Shown: positions 35,926 through 43,364 of the stretch, piece after piece
Numbering within the stretch: position 1 is the first letter of the stretch
Layout of the letters: each line of letters opens with the position of its first letter
Assembly: GCA_044224315.1 (NCBI GenBank)
Contig: JBGAKR010000006.1
Coordinates: forward strand, 124,001 to 188,000
Reading direction: 5' to 3'
Source of the DNA: JAGXTF01 sp044224315
Lineage (GTDB): Bacteria; Bacteroidota; Bacteroidia; NS11-12g; UBA955
Length of the DNA: 64,000 nt
Made by a program: the position numbers and the translations under genes
Notes under the pieces: generated by a model
Told to the model about the DNA's origin: nothing
The model's input: only the letters and a program-made list of their open reading frames with translations
The model's database searches: none

Positions 35926-36603
35926 CTAGTTGTTCAATTCTCCAAGGTATCCCTTGGCGCGATAGATATATTTGTCGATGTCGGAAGCTTCGGGAGTTTT
36001 GCTAAACTCATTGCGAAGTCTTTCGTAGCAGCGAACGGCCGATTTGTAATCCTTGGCCAGTTCGTATTGGATTCCAGCTTTTTTCAGAAACTGAGCTGTG
36101 TATTCGTTTTTACCCCAATCGGCAGCTTTTTCGTAGGTAGAGGCCGCTTTTTCGGGTTTATTCAACTCGGCATAGCAACCTGCTTTTGCGGCCACAATTG
36201 AAGGGCCAAGCAAAATATCGTCTGCATCGGCTTTATCCAGATATTTCAGGGCTTTCTCAAATTTATTGGTATGCAAATATGCCAAACCCGCCATCAATGC
36301 AGCTTCTTTGCCTTTATTAGTAAAGCCATAAGAATCGGCAATCTCAGGGGCAGTGGTCATACGTTTGCCTTTAATACCATTCAGTACGATATTAAAGCTA
36401 TCAGTATCGAAATAGTGGTGCAATTTAGCCAGCTTGGTTGCGGCTTCGTTTTCTCTTTTGGGGTGCCAGTAAAGGGTCCAGAATAGGATTAAGCCAACTA
36501 CAACAAGGGCAGTTCCACCAATGATATTGGTGATTTTGCGGTTATTCGCATAAAAGTTGCGAAGCTTACCGGTATATCGGTTCCAGAAGTTCTCTGTAGA
36601 CAT
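35926..36603 (-). CDS. Membrane-anchored TPR protein (YfgM-like)
   Basis: A 225-residue protein with one membrane segment (IIGGTALVVVGLILFWTLYW, residues ~25-45) after a basic N-terminus, so the TPR domain is predicted to be extracytoplasmic. Helical repeats follow: LMAGLAYLHTNKFEKALKYLDKAD, SIVAAKAGCYAELNKPEKAASTYEKAAD and KAGIQYELAKDYKSAVRCYERLRNEFSKT. The arrangement resembles YfgM/tetratricopeptide proteins associated with membrane or secretion complexes. It heads the minus-strand run that includes ribH. Confidence 0.8.
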   Translation of the reverse strand: MSTENFWNRYTGKLRNFYANNRKITNIIGGTALVVVGLILFWTLYWHPKRENEAATKLAKLHHYFDTDSFNIVLNGIKGKRMTTAPEIADSYGFTNKGKEAALMAGLAYLHTNKFEKALKYLDKADADDILLGPSIVAAKAGCYAELNKPEKAASTYEKAADWGKNEYTAQFLKKAGIQYELAKDYKSAVRCYERLRNEFSKTPEASDIDKYIYRAKGYLGELNN

Positions 36604-36656
36604 TTTCTAAAAATGGAGGCGCGAAATTAACAAAAAATAAGCTTAGTACAATGTTC

Positions 36657-37661
36657 TTAATCCATAATGAATGGATACCCGTCTTCTACATACACATCTT
36701 TAAACAATTCTGATGCATCCGGATAGGGCGAATTTTCGGCAAAATCTACGCTGGCATTCACTTCCTGCATAATTTTCTCTTCCATGGCATCCAGTTCGGC
36801 CTCGGTGGCAAAACCATTAGAAATAATTGTGGCCTTGGTGGTTTCAAGTGGATCCTGCATTTTATAGGCGTTTACTTCTTCTTTGGTGCGGTAAGTAGCC
36901 GGGTCGCTCATACTATGGCCGCGGTAACGGTAGGTTTTTATCTCAAGGAAGGTGGGTCCATCGCCTTTTCTGGCGCGGTTTGCAGCTTCTTCAAATGCGG
37001 TGTGAACGGTTTCACATTTCATGCCATCTACCTGAAAACTGGGCATATCATAGGCGCTGCCTATTTTGTAAATATCCAATACATTGGTAGTGCGTTCTAC
37101 GCTGGTACCCATGGCGTATTCATTGTTTTCGCACACAAATATTACAGGTAGTTTCCAAAGCATAGCCATATTAAAAGTTTCGTGCAGTGCACCCTGACGC
37201 ACAGCGCCATCTCCCATAAAACAAACACACAGGTTTTTAGTACCATTGTATTGCTCGGCCATAGCAATGCCGGCACCCAGGGGTATTTGTGCCCCAACAA
37301 TACCGTGTCCGCCCAGAAAATTATGCTCTTTGCTAAACATGTGCATACTGCCACCTTTGCCGCCGCTGCAACCAGTTGCTTTGCCGTAAAGCTCGGCCAT
37401 TACAGCGTTTGCGCTAACTCCCAAGGCCAGTGCATGACCATGGTCGCGGTACGCTGTAATAAATTTGTCATCTTTTGTGGTTGCGGTAATCATACCTGCA
37501 ACAATGGCTTCCTGTCCGATGTATAAATGGCAAAAGCCCCTGATTTTTTGTTGACCGTAAAGTTGGGCGCTTTTTTCTTCAAATCTGCGCACCAATAAAA
37601 TGGTGTGATACCATTTGAGGTATTGTTCTTTGGTGAATTCCATAGAGGAGGTCTGAGACAT
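36657..37661 (-). CDS. pdhA: Pyruvate dehydrogenase E1 component, alpha subunit
   Basis: A 334-residue thiamine-diphosphate enzyme subunit. It shows the E1-alpha hallmarks: GFCHLYIGQEAI, TAYRDHGHALALG, GGKGGSMHMFSKEHNFLGGHGIVGAQ, the ThDP/Mg-binding GDGAVRQGALHETFNMAMLWKLPVIFVCENNEYAMGT, and a phosphorylation-loop-like YRYRGHSMSDPATYRT. E1-alpha pairs with a separate E1-beta, not in this window; lpdA (E3) lies 6 kb away. Two starts are possible: ATG 37661 (7 nt after a perfect -7 element, hence nearly leaderless) or ATG 37643 (MEFTKEQYLKWYHTI), which leaves a normal short leader. Confidence 0.92.
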   Translation of the reverse strand: MSQTSSMEFTKEQYLKWYHTILLVRRFEEKSAQLYGQQKIRGFCHLYIGQEAIVAGMITATTKDDKFITAYRDHGHALALGVSANAVMAELYGKATGCSGGKGGSMHMFSKEHNFLGGHGIVGAQIPLGAGIAMAEQYNGTKNLCVCFMGDGAVRQGALHETFNMAMLWKLPVIFVCENNEYAMGTSVERTTNVLDIYKIGSAYDMPSFQVDGMKCETVHTAFEEAANRARKGDGPTFLEIKTYRYRGHSMSDPATYRTKEEVNAYKMQDPLETTKATIISNGFATEAELDAMEEKIMQEVNASVDFAENSPYPDASELFKDVYVEDGYPFIMD

Positions 37662-37668
37662 AAAGGTG

Positions 37669-37676
37669 CAAAGGTA
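37669..37676 (-). promoter_or_regulatory. -7 promoter element TACCTTTG of pdhA
   Basis: Exact TAnnTTTG on the minus strand, 7 nt before ATG 37661 and 25 nt before ATG 37643. Confidence 0.6.
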
Positions 37677-37687
37677 GGAAATTTAAC

Positions 37688-38196
37688 AGCCGAATCAACA
37701 GCCGACGGACAGCCGATTTAACAGCCGAAAGACAGCCGATATTGGATAGCCGATATTGGATATCGGAAACAGCCGACGGACAGCCGACGAGCAGCCGAAA
37801 GACAGCCGATAACAGATCTCAGATCTTTGATTGCAGAAACAGCCGACGGACAGCCGATTTAACAGCCGTTATTGGATAGCCGATATTGGATATCGGAAAC
37901 AGCCTTAACAACAACCGATAACGGAAACACCTTTCAAAAGTTTCTCAACTTTGGAAAGGTTGGGTTTACGAACCGCCGATATTGGATAGCCGATATTGGA
38001 TATCGGAAACAGCCGACGAGCAGCCGACGAGCAGCCGATTTAACAGCCGGCGGACAGCCGATGTCGGATAACGGATTTCGGATTATGGATAGCTGTAACA
38101 GCAGATTTAACAGCCGAAAGACAGCCGACGAGCAGCCCATTTAACAGTCGACGGACAGCCGACAAGCAGCCGATTTAACAGCCGAAAGACAGCCGC
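37688..38196. repeat. Degenerate ACAGCCG repeat array, about 510 bp
   Basis: AGCCG occurs 26 times by my count, mostly as ACAGCCG or GCAGCCG followed by one of a few short words (ACGG, AAAG, ATTTA, ACGAG), so units are about 10-14 bp and interchange irregularly. Three longer identical blocks (from about 37741, 37871 and 37981) each carry the hairpin CCGATAT-TGG-ATATCGG. No ORF of protein-like composition spans the array. Not a CRISPR: units are too short and there are no unique spacers. Confidence 0.75.
37930..37959. repeat. Inverted repeat inside the ACAGCCG array
   Basis: CCTTTC-A-AAAGTT pairs with AACTTT-G-GAAAGG around a TCTC loop: 12 pairs with one mismatch. It interrupts the ACAGCCG units. 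Confidence 0.6.
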
Positions 38197-38298
38197 TTAT
38201 ATTTCACCAATTGGATATGCTGAGTGGCTGTTTGATTTTTCATTCTACATTTTCAATTGGCTGTTCAATGCACCTTGCGCCTTGCACTTGCTGTACAT

Positions 38299-38514
38299 TC
38301 AATCCACCAATCCCATTTTGCGCAGGATTTCTTTTACCGTTTGGGGTTCGGATTTTGGGGCTTGTTGTTTTTGGGTGTTGAATTTTACTATCTCTTTTTC
38401 CAATTGAAAATCTTTACCGGCAAAGCCCAGTGCTGCTTCATGCGCAATTGGCGCTTGCAGTTGCGGATAGAAATGCATTTTTTCCTGGGCTTCTCTTAGC
38501 ATTTGTACACTCAT
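38299..38514 (-). CDS. Small protein of unknown function, coupled to the XRE-S24 regulator
   Basis: A 71-residue hydrophilic, probably helical protein. Its ATG overlaps the regulator stop codon (ATGA at 38511-38514), which supports translation and co-expression. The C-terminus (SEPQTVKEILRKMGLVD) looks like a short interaction helix. There is no signal peptide, membrane segment or motif I recognise. It ends about 100 bp from the ACAGCCG array. Confidence 0.55.
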   Translation of the reverse strand: MSVQMLREAQEKMHFYPQLQAPIAHEAALGFAGKDFQLEKEIVKFNTQKQQAPKSEPQTVKEILRKMGLVD

Positions 38515-39329
38515 ATTTTTTCTTCAATTGAGTTTACTTTTTCTTTGATAAATCCAATCTCGCGCTGCAAAACCCTTAGTGCGGGGCCAACTTCATCGGT
38601 GCCGGTTTGCGTGGGCTCTTCAAATTTGGGGTTAATGAAGTTTACAAATTTCCATACCTCCAGCACGTCGTTCAGTTTTACACTGTAGGGCTGATAAACC
38701 GGGTTGGTACTGCACAGCAACAGGCTGCCTTCGTCTTCAATGCGGTTGTACACTACTTTAAAAACAATGCCTTCTTCTTTGGTTACGATAATATAGGGCT
38801 GTCCGTTGCGGATCAGGCTCCAGTTTTGTACGTACTCACCGGTTACAAATGCGCCGTCGCTAACGGGAGGCATACTGTCGCCCGAAATGGGGAAGGTGCG
38901 GTATTTTTTGTTGGCCGACAAAAACGGAAGGTTAAATGCGGGCAATACTTTTATGAAATCCGGATCGGCATAACCTGCGGTGTAACCGGCTTTGGCTTTG
39001 AGGGGCACCAGCTCTACGTTTTCCTCGTTTTCGGGGGTAACAGTAGTGGCCAATACCCGCAATCGGGTGCCGGTAATATCGAAGTCGAAGCCTTTTTCCA
39101 ACTGTGAAAGCTGTATTTCGGGCAGGGTTGAAAGGTCGGCACGCACCAGTTTGTCGAGGTTTAGTTGAAAATATTCAGCTAATTTCAACAGTACACCAAT
39201 GCCGGGCTCAGCTACACCGTTTTCGTAACTGTTATAGGCCGAACGGGTAATGCTCAACGATTTGGCAACCTCTTCCTGGCTGCGTTTGCGCCTTTTGCGC
39301 AACAGTTTTATATTTTCTTTCAGGTACAT
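38511..39329 (-). CDS. XRE-family repressor with S24 (LexA/CI-like) peptidase domain
   Basis: A 272-residue regulator. The N-terminal helix-turn-helix is ENIKLLRKRRKRSQEEVAKSLSITRSAYNSYENGVAEP (residues ~5-42). The S24 domain follows: candidate cleavage site Ala118-Gly119 in AGYTAGYAD, nucleophile Ser152 in SGDSMPPVSDGAF, and general base Lys191 in IVFKVVYNRI. The spacings (34 residues from Ala to Ser, 39 from Ser to Lys) are close to those in LexA, so RecA-stimulated self-cleavage is plausible. A C-terminal coiled coil ends the protein. It lies 43 bp downstream of the exonuclease/GIY-YIG gene and overlaps the 71-residue ORF by 4 bp. Confidence 0.85.
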   Translation of the reverse strand: MYLKENIKLLRKRRKRSQEEVAKSLSITRSAYNSYENGVAEPGIGVLLKLAEYFQLNLDKLVRADLSTLPEIQLSQLEKGFDFDITGTRLRVLATTVTPENEENVELVPLKAKAGYTAGYADPDFIKVLPAFNLPFLSANKKYRTFPISGDSMPPVSDGAFVTGEYVQNWSLIRNGQPYIIVTKEEGIVFKVVYNRIEDEGSLLLCSTNPVYQPYSVKLNDVLEVWKFVNFINPKFEEPTQTGTDEVGPALRVLQREIGFIKEKVNSIEEKI

Positions 39330-39372
39330 AGTCTCTTGGTTTTAATTATTGATTGTGTTTTAATAAGGGGTT

Positions 39373-40884
39373 TTAGTTTTTTGAGATGGGGTTTTTGTCT
39401 TTTTTAGGGGTTTTGCTTTTTTGATTCTCCTCCGCCATTACTTCCCTGTTATTTATAATAGCATCGTCGGGTACAGATGAAGTTTGGGTTTTGGCCGATT
39501 TTGATTTGGCAGGTTTCACCAGGGTGCTGGAAATCTGCACCAAACGGTAGCCCTGAATGGTGCCGCTGCTGATTCTTCTTAGGAATGAACCGGCAATGGC
39601 GCGGGTTTCAGTTAGGTCTTTAACCCTTTTCACCAGCATGTCGGGTTCCGGGTTTTCGGGGATATCGCCGGCAAAGCCCCAGCCCAGCACAGAGCCGTTT
39701 GACATGTAAACCACACCGGTTTCATTTTCATCGCGGCCGCGGCAGAGAATCAGCAGTTCTTCCGATTCATTGCCGTAAGCTTCCAGGGCTTGTTCTACGC
39801 GGCTATTGTGGATTTTAAGCCGGGTTTGGGCATCTTCCTTACAGTAGCAGGTTTCGTCGTAGCAGGTTTTGCTTGAATGGGCCAGGCTGCTGCAAATGCC
39901 ATTTTCGCTGATCATAGCAGCCAGAGAATTACGGGCATCCGAAAGGCGGGTAAAACCAATACCACCGTGGTTGTTGCGGGCACGGCGTATGGTTTGCAGG
40001 CGCAGTTCTCCGTTTACAGTGGGGTAGTGTACAATAGAGTACCGGCTGGCGGGTGTTTTGCCTGCTTTGTTCCATTCGGGCCAATGTCGGCTGATGGCTT
40101 CGGCTTCTACGAGCAGGGCCATAAGTTCGGAGCCGGTTTCTTCAAAATCGATGCTGGCAATGCGTTCCAGTTGCAGGGCGGTTTTGCCCCGTTTACGGTC
40201 GAAATGCTGCAGCACCCGGGTTTTGATATTGATGGCTTTGCCTATATACAGCGGTTTGCCGGATGTGTTCAGGAAGTAGTACACACCCGGCGAGGATGGC
40301 AGTCGCTCTATATCCGCTGATTCAACGCCGGGAGGCAGTACAAAGTTTTTCATACTCCTGCCGGCCATTTCTTCAAGTTGGTCTGCCCCGATGGTTTCGC
40401 CGATCAGGTGCAATAATTTGGTGGTAGCCCGGGCATCTCCGCCTGCCCGGTGGCGGTTTTCGATTTCAATACCCAGGCTGGCGCAAATACTGCCAAGGCT
40501 ATAGCTGCGCCGGCCGGGAAAAGCTTTGCGGGCCGATTTGGCCGAACAAATTTTGGGTAAAAAGAAAGGCAGGCCCAGTCTTTCAAACTCCCTGTGAATG
40601 AAGCTGTAATCAAAGTTTACATTATGTGCCACGAAAACCTTGTCATGCAGCAAGTGGTATAATTCCTGCGCTATGTCTGCAAACACGGGCGCAGATGCCA
40701 CCATTTCGTCGGTAATGCCTGTAAGGTTTGTAATACCGCGGGGAATAGGACAACCGGGATTGAGCAGGGTTTCATACTCCTGCAATACCTCCCGGCCATC
40801 GGTAACCACCACACAGATTTCGGTAATCCGCGATCCGCTTGGGGTTCCTCCCGTTGTTTCGATATCTACTACTGCATACAGCAT
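39373..40884 (-). CDS. DEDDh exonuclease fused to a UvrC-type GIY-YIG nuclease domain
   Basis: A 503-residue protein. Residues ~1-170 form a DnaQ/PolC-type 3'-5' exonuclease: VVDIETTGG (Exo I), VAHNVNFDYSFIHREF (Exo II) and HRAGGDARATTKLL (Exo III, DEDDh His-x4-Asp). Residues ~205-285 form a GIY-YIG domain: SSPGVYYFLNTSGKPLYIGKAINIKTRVLQHF, with ETGSELMALLVEAEAI as in UvrC/Cho. A Cys-containing middle (SSKTCYDETCYCKEDA) and a Lys-rich, probably disordered tail follow. This fusion is related to UvrC/Cho-type repair incision enzymes. First gene of a predicted three-gene operon with the S24 repressor. Confidence 0.88.
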   Translation of the reverse strand: MLYAVVDIETTGGTPSGSRITEICVVVTDGREVLQEYETLLNPGCPIPRGITNLTGITDEMVASAPVFADIAQELYHLLHDKVFVAHNVNFDYSFIHREFERLGLPFFLPKICSAKSARKAFPGRRSYSLGSICASLGIEIENRHRAGGDARATTKLLHLIGETIGADQLEEMAGRSMKNFVLPPGVESADIERLPSSPGVYYFLNTSGKPLYIGKAINIKTRVLQHFDRKRGKTALQLERIASIDFEETGSELMALLVEAEAISRHWPEWNKAGKTPASRYSIVHYPTVNGELRLQTIRRARNNHGGIGFTRLSDARNSLAAMISENGICSSLAHSSKTCYDETCYCKEDAQTRLKIHNSRVEQALEAYGNESEELLILCRGRDENETGVVYMSNGSVLGWGFAGDIPENPEPDMLVKRVKDLTETRAIAGSFLRRISSGTIQGYRLVQISSTLVKPAKSKSAKTQTSSVPDDAIINNREVMAEENQKSKTPKKDKNPISKN

Positions 40885-40938
40885 TGTTAAAAAAATAGCC
40901 AGCCTTTCGGTTGGTAAATTAACAACATATTTTTTGTA

Positions 40939-40980
40939 TTGTCAAGTAAGCTGACAAAAAAAAGTTCAGAATATTGACAA
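40939..40980. promoter_or_regulatory. Candidate operator for the XRE-S24 repressor
   Basis: TTGTCA (40939-40944) and TGACAA (40952-40957) form a palindrome with a 7-nt spacer; a further half-site TTGACAA is at 40974-40980. The site is 55-97 nt upstream of the nuclease gene start, and also faces the promoter of the glycine-rich gene on the other strand. Confidence 0.4.
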
Positions 40981-41013
40981 TGATATCCGGTTGATAATTT
41001 ATTATTCGGAAAA

Positions 41014-41046
41014 TTGGATATTTTTTAATGAATTGAAATATATTTG
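41014..41046 (+). promoter_or_regulatory. Promoter of the glycine-rich T9SS gene
   Basis: TTG (41014-41016), 22-nt spacer, then exact -7 element TATATTTG (41039-41046). The downstream ATG at 41054 would lie within a few nt of the transcript start; the ATG at 41048 would lie upstream of or at it. Confidence 0.6.
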
Positions 41047-41053
41047 AATGTAT

Positions 41054-43114
41054 ATGAAAAGAACCTATCTCCTAACTATTATTCTGCTCATTGGATGGGG
41101 CACCACCAAAGCGCAGCTCACGTTGCAAAGCAACAAATTCAAAGTTGATACAATAAAATTTAATGGAGACACCCAACAATTTACCGTACCTGCAGGGGTT
41201 AAATGGTTATTTGTGCGTTGTGCCGGAGCCTCTGGAGGATCGGGGGCACTTGGCGGCAACAATGTATCGGGTGGTGCTCCAGGCAAAGGTTCTTATATAG
41301 AGGGTATATTAAATGTAACTCCGGGTCAGGTTTTAAATGTATTTGTGGGTGGCCAGGGAGCTACACCAGCAGGTGGATTTAATGGAGGAGGTAAAGGTGG
41401 ATCGGTAAATGCTGGTGGTGGCGGCGGTGCAACCGATATACGCATAGGTGGCACAAGCGAGGCCGATAGGGTATTGATTGCCGCAGGCGGCGGCGGCGGT
41501 GGCCGGGGCGGTTGTCATGAAGGTTCAAGTTTTGGAGGAGTTGGCGGTGCTGGCGGAAATGGCGGCAGTGGTGTAGGTGTAGATGGTGTTAATTCTGCCC
41601 AAGGCACAGGTGTTGCTGGTGGCGGATTAGGAGGTAATGCGGGCTCGGTACAAGGTAAAGGTGGAATCAAAGGTGTTGGTTGCAGTTGTTGTCTTGGCAC
41701 CGATGGAGCAACAGTTTCTGCCGGAACCGGCGGAGATGGCGGAAATGGCCAATCTTGCTGCTGCACTTCGCAGCCATCGATTCCCGGCGGCGGCGGTGGT
41801 GGCGGTGGCCTTATTGGCGGCGGCGGTGGTGGCGGCGGCTCTGCCGGAACTTCGGGTTGCGCTGGTAACTCCAAAGGTGCCGGTGGAGGGGGTGGCGGTG
41901 GTAGTAATCTGCTATCCGGTCTGGTTACTAATTCTTTCGTGACTGTTGCCTCTGGTACCGGAAATGGCTACGTTATTATTTACACCCCACAATGCGATGG
42001 TAATGCGTCCATTGGTGTTTTTCCATCAAAGAAAACCGTTTGCTTTGGCGATTCTGTAACTTTCACTGCATCTCCCGATATTGCTTTAGCAACACCTACT
42101 AATTCAACTTCTACATCTAAAGGTCATATGTTTGATGTTTTGGCCGATACAGATATAGTAATTAATGGATTTGATATTATTCCAGAAAGCCAAGGTAAGT
42201 TTCAGGTTTATACTAAATTGGGAACATACGAAGGATTTGAAAATACTGCAGCATCCTGGACCTTGATAGATTCTTTTAGTTTGAATGCAAGCTCAACCCC
42301 TGTGCCATTGAAGTTAAATTCTAAAATTGACAAAGGAACCATCCGTGCATTTTATATCCATAGCCCTAATTCTGCGTTTTCCCAATCAAAGTCCGAATTC
42401 GATAACCAATTGATAAGCGCAAATACAGACCTACGAGTTTTTGCAGGTAAAAGCGTAAACTTGAAATTTGGGTCTAATACTGCTAGCCGATATTTTGCTG
42501 GTCAAATTCATTATAAACTGCAAAATACAAAAATTACCTGGTCGGGCAGTTCCTCTACAACCGAAACCATCAGGATTCCAATGACCAATTCGGTTTTCAC
42601 CTCGGCATCCTTTAGTGCCTGCAAAACTGTTCGTGATTCAACCAAAATCAGAATTAATCCATTACCCATTGTAAAAATTGTTGGACCTAACCTGGTGTTG
42701 ATTTCAAGCAACGCTTCATCTTATCAGTGGTACTATAATGATACCAAAATGGTAAATGATACCAATAACTTTATCGTGCCGGTTAAAGATGGTCAATACA
42801 AAGTGAGAGTAACCAATGTATTTGGTTGTGAAGCTACCTCTGATCCTTTTATCGTTACCTGGGTAGATGTAAAAGATATCGAAAATAACTCAAAAATTAA
42901 AATTGTTCCAAACCCTGCAACCAATGGCAGCGTAGATATTCAATTCTCTAAAGAAATCAAATATTTGGAAATCTATGATGTTACCGGAAAACGGGTTTAT
43001 AATTCAAACCATGCGGGTGTAATCGAACTCACTAAATGGGCCAACGGTGTTTATACGGTGATGATTACGGATAAAAAAGGGAAATCATATATTTCCCGAT
43101 TTATAGTGCAATAA
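41054..43114 (+). CDS. Secreted glycine-rich protein with T9SS sorting domain
   Basis: About 686 residues. A signal peptide (YLLTIILLIGWGTTKAQ) is followed by a glycine-rich domain (residues ~30-310): VTPGQVLNVFVGGQG, GGFNGGGKGGS, GGGGGATDIRIGG, DRVLIAAGGGGGG. This order matches the Gly_rich family (PF12810) also present in the receptor kinases ALK and LTK. It is interrupted by Cys clusters (GCSCCLG, QSCCCTS, SGCAG). Then come a beta-sandwich region, an Ig-like segment (SYQWYYNDTKMVND) and a type A sorting domain (IKIVPNPATNGSVDIQF ... KSYISRFIVQ). It should be a surface or extracellular protein. I prefer ATG 41054 over 41048 because of the promoter position. Confidence 0.85.
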   Translation: MKRTYLLTIILLIGWGTTKAQLTLQSNKFKVDTIKFNGDTQQFTVPAGVKWLFVRCAGASGGSGALGGNNVSGGAPGKGSYIEGILNVTPGQVLNVFVGGQGATPAGGFNGGGKGGSVNAGGGGGATDIRIGGTSEADRVLIAAGGGGGGRGGCHEGSSFGGVGGAGGNGGSGVGVDGVNSAQGTGVAGGGLGGNAGSVQGKGGIKGVGCSCCLGTDGATVSAGTGGDGGNGQSCCCTSQPSIPGGGGGGGGLIGGGGGGGGSAGTSGCAGNSKGAGGGGGGGSNLLSGLVTNSFVTVASGTGNGYVIIYTPQCDGNASIGVFPSKKTVCFGDSVTFTASPDIALATPTNSTSTSKGHMFDVLADTDIVINGFDIIPESQGKFQVYTKLGTYEGFENTAASWTLIDSFSLNASSTPVPLKLNSKIDKGTIRAFYIHSPNSAFSQSKSEFDNQLISANTDLRVFAGKSVNLKFGSNTASRYFAGQIHYKLQNTKITWSGSSSTTETIRIPMTNSVFTSASFSACKTVRDSTKIRINPLPIVKIVGPNLVLISSNASSYQWYYNDTKMVNDTNNFIVPVKDGQYKVRVTNVFGCEATSDPFIVTWVDVKDIENNSKIKIVPNPATNGSVDIQFSKEIKYLEIYDVTGKRVYNSNHAGVIELTKWANGVYTVMITDKKGKSYISRFIVQ

Positions 43115-43133
43115 AAATAAATTTAATACTCAA

Positions 43134-43164
43134 AAAAAAGCCCGGTTTATCATCGGGCTTTTTT
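43134..43164. terminator. Bidirectional-type terminator
   Basis: AAAAAAGCCCG and CGGGCTTTTTT (11-bp arms) around a 9-nt loop, just after the glycine-rich gene. Confidence 0.8.
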
Positions 43165-43310
43165 ATTTTTAACTAAACTTAATTCCACTTCTCAACGGCC
43201 ATCATTTTACTGATTCTATTGATTTGTTTTCATTCTTTTTGAACTATTCGCAAGGTAAAATCAAAATATTTTTGATGCAGTATTTGAAACATTTTTCGCT
43301 TTGTGATTTC

Positions 43311-43342
43311 AAAAAAAAATAGGCCACTCGAGGGTGGCCTAT
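43311..43342 (-). terminator. Terminator of lpdA
   Basis: On the minus strand ATAGGCCAC pairs with GTGGCCTAT around a 6-nt loop and is followed by a run of eight or nine T; 22 bp after the lpdA stop. Confidence 0.8.
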
Positions 43343-43364
43343 GCAATATATTCAATCAGAGTTA

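Noticed and set aside
35429..36660. FMN riboswitch for ribH
   Set aside because: No RFN-like conserved blocks are visible upstream; ribH is 5 bp behind the TPR gene.
37872..38144. Open frame through the ACAGCCG array
   Set aside because: The translation is a repetition of array words (ADRRPA/SSRRA-like) with no conserved protein pattern; the array is better read as DNA repeats.
37688..38196. CRISPR array
   Set aside because: Units are only about 10-14 bp, irregular and lack unique 30-40 bp spacers; no cas genes are in the window.
38511..40884. Prophage remnant because of the CI-like repressor
   Set aside because: No integrase, structural or lysis genes nearby; the regulator is followed by no phage genes and preceded by a repair-type nuclease.
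41515..41874. Minus-strand open frame rich in Pro inside the glycine-rich gene
   Set aside because: Poly-Pro arises simply as the complement of Gly codons (GGN); no independent support.
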